DNA of 7,849 nucleotides from Thermoplasmata archaeon (GTDB lineage Archaea; Thermoplasmatota; Penumbrarchaeia; Penumbrarchaeales; EX4484-36), in assembly GCA_021160765.1 (NCBI GenBank), contig JAGHBW010000086.1, positions 1 through 7,849 on the forward strand, given 5' to 3'. The notes under the pieces were generated by a model that did not search any database, had not been told where the DNA came from, and saw nothing but the letters and a program-made list of their open reading frames with translations. Numbering within the stretch: position 1 is the stretch's first letter; each line of letters starts with the position of its first letter. The translations under genes were made by a program, and so were the position numbers. Of the stretch, positions 1 through 5,387 are shown piece after piece.

Positions 1-872
1 ATATAGGAGGATACCACACTCTTTCCCTTCACCCTCTCCTCAAAGCGCCTCACCACAATCCTCCTCTCCCCCTCCTCTAAGAACTCCGAAAATTCCTTTC
101 CAATCAGATCCTCTCTGCTTACACCCAGAGACTCAGCAGCCTTCCGATTTGCGTAGATTATTCTTCTGGACTTATCTATTATCAGGATACCGTCGTGGGC
201 GTTCTCAACAAAGAGCCTGAAACTCTCTTCACTGTCCTTCAGCGCCTGAAACGCCTCCATTCTTTCTGTAACGTCTTCAATAGCACCCTCAATGAAATCA
301 CCATCAGCCCCTTTTACGATCCTGGCGCTTTCCTCCACCCATATAATCTCGCCCCCCTCTCTGACAAGCCTGCTGATGTGGTTCTCAACTGTTCCCTCCT
401 TCAGCAGTTTCCTGAGAAACTCCTTCCTGTCCGACGGGTTCAGATAAAACTCCTCCACCTTCTTTTTAAGAACCTCTTCTACCCTCTCAAAACCAAGTAT
501 TCTCAAAAGCTCCGGGTTTGCATCTATAATCTTCCCCTCCAAGGTGGTCCTGTAAAGGCCCACTGGAACGTTTATAAAGAGGTCTCTAAAACGGCTTTCG
601 TCCTCCAGGACCCTCTCTCCAAACAGCTCAACAGACCTGAGGAGGTTCTGAAAGGCCTCCTCCTCCTTAAATCTCGGGACAACTATTACTGTGGGCTTCT
701 TCTTTATTTTTCCGATAGCGTCATAAAGCTCCTCTGAAACAATAATGATGTTGTAATCGCCATCCTCCAGCTTCTTCTCCACCTCATCCGAACTTACACT
801 GACGATCTCAATACCCCTTGGTAGCCTGGGGGATTTGAAGGTTCCATGCGGGTCCACCAGAAGTATCTTCAT
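1..872 (-). CDS. PAS-domain sensor-type protein, 3' end cut by the window edge
   Basis: Reading from an ATG at 872 gives 290 codons with no stop before the left edge, so the C-terminus and any output domain are missing. Residues 1-70 form a small alpha/beta domain (KILLVDP, IEIVSVSS, NIIIVSEELYDAI, TVIVVP). It resembles a shortened response-regulator receiver or the fold of archaeal ATP synthase subunit F. No aspartate sits at the end of the third strand, where a receiver would be phosphorylated. Residues about 92-205 are a PAS plus PAC unit (FRDLFINVPVGLYRTTLEGK, then EGAIEDVTERMEA). Residues about 215-290 begin a second PAS domain (FRLFVENAHDGILIIDKS, then IIYANRKAAESLG). PAS domains bind ligands or cofactors, or mediate dimerisation, in sensory proteins. 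No membrane helix or signal peptide is visible, so this part is probably cytoplasmic. It is transcribed divergently from the permease gene. A histidine kinase module may follow, but that cannot be seen here. Confidence 0.88.
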   Translation of the reverse strand, partial: MKILLVDPHGTFKSPRLPRGIEIVSVSSDEVEKKLEDGDYNIIIVSEELYDAIGKIKKKPTVIVVPRFKEEEAFQNLLRSVELFGERVLEDESRFRDLFINVPVGLYRTTLEGKIIDANPELLRILGFERVEEVLKKKVEEFYLNPSDRKEFLRKLLKEGTVENHISRLVREGGEIIWVEESARIVKGADGDFIEGAIEDVTERMEAFQALKDSEESFRLFVENAHDGILIIDKSRRIIYANRKAAESLGVSREDLIGKEFSEFLEEGERRIVVRRFEERVKGKSVVSSY

Positions 873-904
873 AGCCTTTTCCTTCGTCTGGTATCCCTCC
901 GGGC

Positions 905-912
905 TTTAAATA
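905..912 (-). promoter_or_regulatory. TATA-like box for the PAS gene
   Basis: On the minus strand this reads TATTTAAA, centred about 36 bp upstream of the ATG at 872. Archaeal transcription usually starts about 25 bp downstream of the box centre, which predicts a leader of roughly 10 nt. No strong Shine-Dalgarno sequence lies close to the start codon; a GGAGGG is about 24 nt away, too far to act normally. The assignment rests on composition and spacing only. Confidence 0.5.
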
Positions 913-973
913 CAAATTCGACTATACTAAATTATCCCATTCTTTATCCAAAATTAACATTTTCAGGGGGAAA

Positions 974-981
974 ATATTATA
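974..981 (+). promoter_or_regulatory. TATA-like box for the permease gene, probably leaderless
   Basis: The sequence ATATTATA is centred 24-25 bp upstream of the ATG at 1002 and is preceded by a purine-rich GGGGGAAA run that could serve as a BRE. The spacing places the expected transcription start at or next to the A of the start codon, and no Shine-Dalgarno sequence lies within 15 bases of the ATG. A leaderless mRNA is the simplest reading. Confidence 0.5.
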
Positions 982-1001
982 CAATTTAACTATTTCTCAC
1001 C

Positions 1002-1883
1002 ATGGACCCTGAAAAAAGGGCACTTATTTATGCTCTTCTTACAGTTGCCCTCTGGTCAACTGTTGCATCCGCCTTCAAGATCTCCTTGAGGTACCTCTCC
1101 CCAGAGGTGCTGCTTCTCTACTCCTCCCTCACATCCCTCATCATCCTCAACACCCATCTTATCATACGAAAACTTATCGGTGTGGCTTTAAGATGGGAGA
1201 ACCTGAAGAGAGCTGCAGTGCTGGGTGCCCTCAATCCCGCCCTCTACTACCTTGTCCTCTTCCACGCCTACAGCCTCCTTCCCGCCCAGGAGGCCCAGCC
1301 CCTGAACCAGACGTGGGTCATAATAATGGCCCTCTTCTCTACTGTAGTTCTTGGACAGAGGCTCTCTTTAAAAAGGCTTCTTGCCATAATAATATCCTTC
1401 ACAGGGGTTTTCGTCATATCAACAAGGGGTGATGTACTATCTTTCCATATCTCCTCTCCCCTGGGTGTCCTTCTCGCCCTCTCAAGCGCCGTCATCTGGT
1501 CTTTATTCTGGCTCTACAGCGTCAGGTGGGAGGAGAGGGATGAGGTGAAGCTTGCACTCAACTTCACCTTTGGCTCCCTCTACATCATACTATACCTTCT
1601 TCTGAGAGGGATGATAACTCTGCCCTCATCCCAAGGACTTCTCACCGCTGTATACGTGGGTGCGGTGGAGATGGGGTTTGCATATATCCTCTGGCTTAGG
1701 GCCATCTCCACCACCTCCTCCGCCGCCAAGGTTTCGCACATGATATACCTTGTACCCCCACTCTCCCTCATCGTCATACACTTCGTTGTGGGGGAGGATA
1801 TCTACCCTTCCACAGTGGTTGGGCTGGGACTTATCCTTGGCGGAATACTCCTCAGCAGATACCTAGAGGGGCCTACTTTTTAA
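1002..1883 (+). CDS. EamA/DMT-superfamily permease, ten membrane helices
   Basis: This 293-residue protein is almost entirely hydrophobic. Ten helices can be placed at about 8-25, 33-50, 69-88, 97-117, 124-141, 150-170, 181-201, 211-230, 240-260 and 269-287. Its length and internal two-fold layout (residues 8-141 and 152-287) match the drug/metabolite transporter superfamily. Typical features include an N-terminal ALWSTVASAFKIS helix, an AQEAQPLNQTWVII segment before helix 4 and a GGILLSRYLE C-terminus. Family members export or import small metabolites such as amino acids, purines or drugs; the substrate cannot be read from the sequence. The ATG at 1002 starts just before helix 1 and sits about 25 bp after a TATA-like box. 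It is the only gene on this strand. Its last 11 bp overlap the end of the opposing DUF3783-type gene. Confidence 0.92.
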   Translation: MDPEKRALIYALLTVALWSTVASAFKISLRYLSPEVLLLYSSLTSLIILNTHLIIRKLIGVALRWENLKRAAVLGALNPALYYLVLFHAYSLLPAQEAQPLNQTWVIIMALFSTVVLGQRLSLKRLLAIIISFTGVFVISTRGDVLSFHISSPLGVLLALSSAVIWSLFWLYSVRWEERDEVKLALNFTFGSLYIILYLLLRGMITLPSSQGLLTAVYVGAVEMGFAYILWLRAISTTSSAAKVSHMIYLVPPLSLIVIHFVVGEDIYPSTVVGLGLILGGILLSRYLEGPTF

Positions 1884-2217
1884 GGGATTTGAAGTACTCG
1901 TGCTCCTTCTTTAACTCTTGAAGAAGGTCCTTCACAACCCATTTCAATGATGTGGGTGTTGTTGTCGCTGGGATCACATCGCCCTCCACAACCATCTTAA
2001 CCGTTTGGATAATCTCCCCCAACCTCCCCCCCGGGGCTGAGTGTACAATGAGATACCTCCCCCCCACATCCGCAAAGCCGGAATATCTCTGTGGGGATTT
2101 TACAACCTCTCCCAGCTCTCTAGTAAGCCCCACCTCTCCTATACTGAAGACCTCCTCACCCATTGCCTCCTCTATTCTCTCAACCTCGTCCTCCCTGAAA
2201 CCTATGAGCAGTATCAC
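1873..2217 (-). CDS. DUF3783-type protein
   Basis: This small soluble protein of 114 residues starts at GTG and ends in TAG. The N-terminus (MILLIGFREDEVERIEEAM) and especially the C-terminal stretch ATTTPTSLKWVVKDLLQELK followed by KEHEYF resemble the DUF3783 pattern, in which an 'LTPTN..W....LL.EL..EH' signature closes the domain. The function of that family is unknown. Translation is probably coupled to wecB: its GTG shares four bases (GTGA) with the wecB stop. A GGTGA ribosome site at 2222-2226 lies four bases before the GTG. At the other end it overlaps the permease gene by 11 bp, so there is no room for a dedicated terminator. The coupling hints at a role linked to the epimerase or to cell-surface sugars, but that is guilt by association. 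No membrane segment or metal motif is visible. Confidence 0.8.
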   Translation of the reverse strand: MILLIGFREDEVERIEEAMGEEVFSIGEVGLTRELGEVVKSPQRYSGFADVGGRYLIVHSAPGGRLGEIIQTVKMVVEGDVIPATTTPTSLKWVVKDLLQELKKEHEYFKSLKK

Positions 2218-3290
2218 GTACTCACCCTCTCAAGGATGTCCACTATCCTCTTCCCGCTTCTACCATCCCCGAAGGGGTTCTCCCAACCACCCCTCCTATT
2301 AAGCATAAGAAGACCCTTCTCCACGATCATATTCGGGTCCGTCCCAACAAGCAGATTGGCCCCCACGTCTACTGTCTCTGGCCGCTCAGTGTTGTCCCTC
2401 ACTGTGATGCAGGGAACACCCAAGATACAGGCCTCCTCCTGAACCCCACCTGAGTCTGTGACCACAAGCGCTGCTTTTGATTCAAGAAGGAGGAATGTGA
2501 GGTAGTCCAGCGGTTCCACTAGTGTGACCCCGGAGGCCTTAAGGCCAAAGGCCACCAGGTTCTTCCTTGAGCGTGGATGGATGGGGTATATTACCTGAAG
2601 ACCCGCCTCTTTGGAGAGTCTTCTCACCCCTTCAAGGATCCCCTCAAACCTCTCCTTAACGTCCACATTCTCAGCCCTGTGAGAGGTCATAAGAATGTAG
2701 GCTCCCTCCTCAATGTCCAGATTCTGGATGTCCGCTCTTTCCTCCGCAATTTTGAGGTTCTGCAGGAGGGCGTCCACCACCGTGTTTCCCACAACGTAAA
2801 TCTTGTCCTCCTCAATACCCTCCTTAAGCAGGTTTCCTTTTGAAACGTTTGTAGGGGCGAAGAGGTATTCGGAGAGGTGATCAGCCACAACGCGGTTTAT
2901 CTCCTCTGGCATCCTTCTGTCGTAAGACCTCAAGCCTGCCTCAACGTGAGCAACTGGTATGTGCATCTTGGAGGCGGCAAGAGCGCCTGCGAGAACTGTG
3001 TTTGTATCCCCCTGCACTATTGCAGTTTCTACCCTCTCCCTCTCAAAGACCTCCTCAATCCCCTCAAGCATCTTCCCCGTCTGCTCCCCATGGCTTCCGG
3101 AGCCAACGTCAAGGTGGTATCTTGCCCCGGGGAGCTCTAACTGTTCAAAGAAGACCCTGTCCATGTTGTAGGAGTAGTGCTGGCCCGTATGGAGAATGAA
3201 ATAAGCCTCCCCCCTATTCTCGAATTCCCTGATCAAGGGGGAGAGCTTTATGATCTCCGGGCGTGTCCCCAGAATTACCGCATGGGCCAT
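2214..3290 (-). CDS. wecB: UDP-N-acetylglucosamine 2-epimerase (non-hydrolysing)
   Basis: This enzyme interconverts UDP-GlcNAc and UDP-ManNAc in the cytoplasm, supplying ManNAc or, after oxidation, ManNAcA for surface polysaccharide or N-glycans. At 358 residues it has the usual family length. Visible motifs are GTRPEIIKLSP (Arg10, Lys15), HTGQHYSYNMD at 35-44, VQGDTNTVLAG with Asp95, HVEAGLRSYDRRMPEEINR with Glu117 and Glu129/130, GNTVVDAL at 168-175, TSHRAEN with His204, YPIHPR at 235-240, and DSGGVQEEA followed by RDNTERPE. These match the GT-B fold active site, and the residues that are catalytic in bacterial WecB/MnaA are all present. The ATG at 3290 fits the family N-terminus and lies 25 bp after a TTTTTAA box. 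The gene is followed by the DUF3783-type gene with a 4-bp overlap. The usual partner UDP-ManNAc dehydrogenase (wecC) is not in the window. Confidence 0.97.
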   Translation of the reverse strand: MAHAVILGTRPEIIKLSPLIREFENRGEAYFILHTGQHYSYNMDRVFFEQLELPGARYHLDVGSGSHGEQTGKMLEGIEEVFERERVETAIVQGDTNTVLAGALAASKMHIPVAHVEAGLRSYDRRMPEEINRVVADHLSEYLFAPTNVSKGNLLKEGIEEDKIYVVGNTVVDALLQNLKIAEERADIQNLDIEEGAYILMTSHRAENVDVKERFEGILEGVRRLSKEAGLQVIYPIHPRSRKNLVAFGLKASGVTLVEPLDYLTFLLLESKAALVVTDSGGVQEEACILGVPCITVRDNTERPETVDVGANLLVGTDPNMIVEKGLLMLNRRGGWENPFGDGRSGKRIVDILERVST

Positions 3291-3311
3291 GATGGGGGAT
3301 TGGAAGGGAGG

Positions 3312-3318
3312 TTAAAAA
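3312..3318 (-). promoter_or_regulatory. TATA-like box for wecB, probably leaderless
   Basis: On the minus strand this is TTTTTAA, centred 25 bp upstream of the wecB ATG at 3290. No GGAGG-type site occurs between it and the start codon, where the sense strand is instead C-rich. Spacing and the missing ribosome site suggest that wecB and the DUF3783-type gene form their own transcription unit with a leaderless mRNA, separate from the operon upstream. Confidence 0.45.
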
Positions 3319-3379
3319 GGGTTACCACCGCTGTCGCCCTCATGAAAGCAGGGCCCCGTACGTCAAGTTGAAAACATAG

Positions 3380-3397
3380 ATTATGACTCACCATAAT
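3380..3397 (-). terminator. Inverted repeat at the end of the five-gene operon
   Basis: ATTATG and CATAAT form a perfect 6-bp stem around a 6-base loop (ACTCAC on the plus strand). The repeat covers the last base of the TAA stop of the zinc-ribbon gene and extends into the 106-bp gap before wecB. A short T-run follows on the minus strand (GTTTTC, about 3370-3375). It may end transcription or protect the mRNA 3' end. The stem is short and AT-rich, so it could also be chance or a protein-binding palindrome. Confidence 0.3.
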
Positions 3398-4575
3398 TAA
3401 CGAAGAATTTCGTTTAAAAACGCACTTCTCTCCTCGTACAGCGCCCGAAGGGGTTTTAGATCCTCACCGCAGTGGGGGCATCTATCCAGGGAGATGTCCA
3501 CAAAGGTTTTGCAGTGAGGACACTGGATCTGGGTGGCCCTCCCCACGGTCCTAACTTTCACACTGAAATTACCCTCCTCCCCATAATCACTCTTCAACCG
3601 CTCCTGACTGTGTCTAATTGCGGTGAAAATGGGCCTTTTCGCCTCATATTGTGCCTTAAGCGGCCTTAAGTCCTCGCCGCAGTTGGGACACGTGTCCCAG
3701 GAGAGGTCCACGTAGATTCCACACCCGGGGCACTTAAGCTTCTCCCTCCCATCCTCCAGCTTCACCTCCATATTAGAGGTGCTCCTCTTGACACTCCTCA
3801 CATGGCCCAAACTCCCTGCGAGCACACCCTCTATGGGGACTCCCAAATCTGCCAGGAGTTCCTCCGGCTGTGAAGTTCTCCCACCCACAGCGCTGGGGGA
3901 GATGGTGGGGGCCACCTGCAGGGAGCTCTTGTTTTCACGGAGAGGGCCCTCGTTGATAAGAGCGGCATAGGGCCCCCTTCTTAAGACCTCAAGCAGATAT
4001 TTGGCCCCGCCCGGGGGGAGGTACAGCTGCCACTTCTCGTCACTCCATTCAAACACCACGGAGTTCCTGGATGGGAAGACCACACCTTTCAGCTCCTCCA
4101 CCCGTCTGAACTCCCCCTGCTGAAGGACCTGGTCTATCACCACCAGAAGTATTCCTCTTCTTGCAACCTCCCGGGCGCTGTGGGGGTCCATCATCTCCCT
4201 CTCGGCGCTGTCTAGGCGGGGGAGGGAAAGGAGGTTCACAATCCCCACCCCCCTCTCCGTAACGAAGAGGTCGCAGATGTTTCCCTCATACCTTACATCA
4301 GTAACAGCTCCCAGAAGGTCGTCAACCCTGGCCACTTCCATGTAGGGGTCCGAATATCTCTCTCTTTCCTCCCCTATGCTCCCATAAGGTACACCATACT
4401 GCGTTGATGAATCCCCAGCAGATGCTGGAGAAGGTTGGGGTGGGGACCCACCCACAAAACGGGGTTGATTCAAAAGCTTCCCATAGCGATCGTTCAATTT
4501 CTTCACAATTATGACAAGGAGTATTGGCAGAGCAAGGAAGACGATCATCCAGAGGATGCTGTGGCCAGCCACCAC
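3397..4575 (-). CDS. Membrane-anchored protein with two C-terminal zinc ribbons
   Basis: I do not recognise this 392-residue protein as a named family. One membrane helix lies at residues 6-24 and is followed by KKLNDRYGK, so the rest is probably cytoplasmic. A Pro/Ser/Gly-rich linker covers about 40-75. A folded central domain spans about 80-202 (ICDLFVTERGVGIVNL, LLVVIDQVLQQGEFRRVEEL, VVFEWSDEKWQLYLPP). Its alternation of strands and final helix could be PH-like, but this is a guess. After a second linker come two zinc ribbons: Cys282/285/296/299 and Cys352/355/366/369. Each is a CPxC-x10-CPxC unit followed by GEDL(R/K)PL(K/R)A(Q/L)YE. The two ribbons are diverged tandem copies 70 residues apart. 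GTG at 4575 is preceded by GGAGG at 4585-4589, nine bases away. It follows the TIGR04076 gene by one base and is last in the operon. Such ribbons usually mediate protein or nucleic acid contacts. Confidence 0.8.
   Translation of the reverse strand: MVAGHSILWMIVFLALPILLVIIVKKLNDRYGKLLNQPRFVGGSPPQPSPASAGDSSTQYGVPYGSIGEERERYSDPYMEVARVDDLLGAVTDVRYEGNICDLFVTERGVGIVNLLSLPRLDSAEREMMDPHSAREVARRGILLVVIDQVLQQGEFRRVEELKGVVFPSRNSVVFEWSDEKWQLYLPPGGAKYLLEVLRRGPYAALINEGPLRENKSSLQVAPTISPSAVGGRTSQPEELLADLGVPIEGVLAGSLGHVRSVKRSTSNMEVKLEDGREKLKCPGCGIYVDLSWDTCPNCGEDLRPLKAQYEAKRPIFTAIRHSQERLKSDYGEEGNFSVKVRTVGRATQIQCPHCKTFVDISLDRCPHCGEDLKPLRALYEERSAFLNEILR
3427..3525 (-). repeat. Zinc-ribbon repeat, second copy
   Basis: This stretch encodes residues 351-383 of the membrane zinc-ribbon protein and is the diverged copy of the segment at 3637-3735, exactly 210 bp away. 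Both encode CPxC-x10-CPxCGEDL followed by a basic PL(K/R)A segment. The DNA is partly conserved too, for example the CCGCAGT core at 3467 and 3677. It is an internal domain duplication, not a mobile repeat. Confidence 0.75.
3637..3735 (-). repeat. Zinc-ribbon repeat, first copy
   Basis: This stretch encodes residues 281-313 of the same protein, with Cys282, 285, 296 and 299, and pairs with the copy at 3427-3525. About 37 residues between the copies (AKRPIFTAI through VGRATQ) lie outside the repeat and form a linker. Confidence 0.75.
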
Positions 4576-4576
4576 C

Positions 4577-4867
4577 TCATCCCTCCTCCACCCAGGCTTT
4601 GAATATCACACTTCCCCCGGGGGTGTAGGGGGGACCGGGATCAGGACAGTGCAGGTAGGCTTCGCCTCCCCTCTTGGTAAGCCCCAGTTTGATTGGATCT
4701 GCCCCCTCCCTGAGCGCCAGGGCGTAGTGGAGGAGGGTGGGTAGGGCGTGGATGCAAGGCCGCGCAGACTTCTCTGATATCCAGAACTCCTCAATGACTA
4801 TCCTGTCCCCAGGTTTGTAGAGGGGACATTGCCCCCGTACCTCCACCACCTCAAAGATCACCTTCAT
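4577..4867 (-). CDS. TIGR04076 family protein
   Basis: This 96-residue soluble protein opens with KVIFEVVEVRGQCPLYKPGD and continues with FWISEKSARPCIHALPTLLH, then EAYLHCPDPGPPYTPGG and VIFKAW. A G-x-C near residue 14, the GD at 20-21, a second cysteine in a PC-x-HAL helix (Cys38) and a third cysteine in a CPDPG turn (Cys74) match the TIGR04076 pattern of small archaeal and bacterial proteins, whose role is unknown. Three spaced cysteines could bind metal or act in redox chemistry, but nothing visible decides this. ATG at 4867 shares four bases (ATGA) with the stop of the PfpI-type gene, and GAGGGGAT precedes it. The downstream zinc-ribbon gene begins one base after its TGA. Position between two operon members argues for co-expression. 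Confidence 0.82.
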   Translation of the reverse strand: MKVIFEVVEVRGQCPLYKPGDRIVIEEFWISEKSARPCIHALPTLLHYALALREGADPIKLGLTKRGGEAYLHCPDPGPPYTPGGSVIFKAWVEEG

Positions 4868-5376
4868 CTCATCCCCTCAAGAAGGGCAAGGAAGCGGGGT
4901 AGAAGCTCTGGGAGGGAGGATGGGTCCGTTCCTGTTACAAGGTTTCCGTCTACCTCCACCCTGTTTCCTGTCCAGGAGGCCCCTGCAGCCTCCACCTCCG
5001 CCCTTATGGAGAAGAAACTGGTGACCCTCCTGCCTTTCAGCACCCCTGCGGAGAGCAGCAACCACGGCCCATGACACACCGCACCGACGGGGGCACCCCT
5101 CTCCACAAGCTCCCTCACAATTCTGAGGGCGTTCTCATCCCTTCTGACCCTGTCCGGTGCGTATCCCCCGGGGATGAAGATGGCGTCCACATCTTCACTG
5201 CTCAGTTCGGCAAAGGTTTTGTCCACCTGAACGACCACTCCAGCCTTGGAACTGTACGTGGTCTTCTCCCTCCCACCCACAATCACTTGGTGTCCCGCCT
5301 CAAGGATGCGGTAATATGGGTAGATGAACTCCTTCTCGTCAAAGAAATCATCCACAGGCATGAGAACCCTGGCCAT
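4864..5376 (-). CDS. DJ-1/PfpI family protein
   Basis: The encoded protein has 170 residues from the ATG at 5376. Counting from the GTG at 5385 (173 residues), family landmarks are Glu19 in DEKEFIYPYYRILEAGH, FIPGGYAPDRVR at 70-81, and the nucleophile elbow GAVCHGPWLLLSAGVLKGR with Cys104 and His105, followed by DGNLVTGTDPSS. These match PfpI-like class I glutamine amidotransferase-fold proteins, reported as proteases, deglycases or glyoxalase-type enzymes; substrate specificity cannot be read from sequence. It is soluble and cytoplasmic. I chose the ATG at 5376 because AGGTGAT at 5381-5387 gives an ideal ribosome site four bases upstream and because PfpI proteins begin immediately before the first strand (ARVLMPVDD). 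GTG at 5385 and ATG at 5382 lie inside or right next to that site. It follows the GT2 gene, leaving five bases after its TGA, and overlaps the TIGR04076 gene by four. Confidence 0.92.
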   Translation of the reverse strand: MARVLMPVDDFFDEKEFIYPYYRILEAGHQVIVGGREKTTYSSKAGVVVQVDKTFAELSSEDVDAIFIPGGYAPDRVRRDENALRIVRELVERGAPVGAVCHGPWLLLSAGVLKGRRVTSFFSIRAEVEAAGASWTGNRVEVDGNLVTGTDPSSLPELLPRFLALLEGMR

Positions 5377-5380
5377 GTTC

Positions 5381-5387
5381 ATCACCT
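5381..5387 (-). promoter_or_regulatory. Ribosome binding site deciding the PfpI-type start
   Basis: AGGTGAT on the minus strand is a full match to the 3' end of archaeal 16S rRNA (AUCACCUCC). It lies four bases before ATG 5376. It overlaps the stop codon of the preceding glycosyltransferase gene, so translation of the two genes is probably coupled. The overlap also makes the upstream GTG and ATG candidates poor starts. Confidence 0.65.

Noticed and set aside
195..737. Open plus-strand frame of 180 codons
   Set aside because: It lies entirely opposite the PAS-domain gene, whose frame carries two recognisable PAS domains. The plus-strand product has no recognisable motif and no upstream signal.
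1952..2442. Two overlapping plus-strand frames across the DUF3783-type gene and wecB
   Set aside because: Both are opposite strongly conserved coding sequence, are low-complexity in Ser/Pro/Leu, and lack a credible start signal.
3291..3396. Possible small RNA or short gene in the gap between wecB and the zinc-ribbon gene
   Set aside because: Apart from a TATA-like box and the small hairpin there is no stable fold, ribosome site or conserved-looking frame of useful length.
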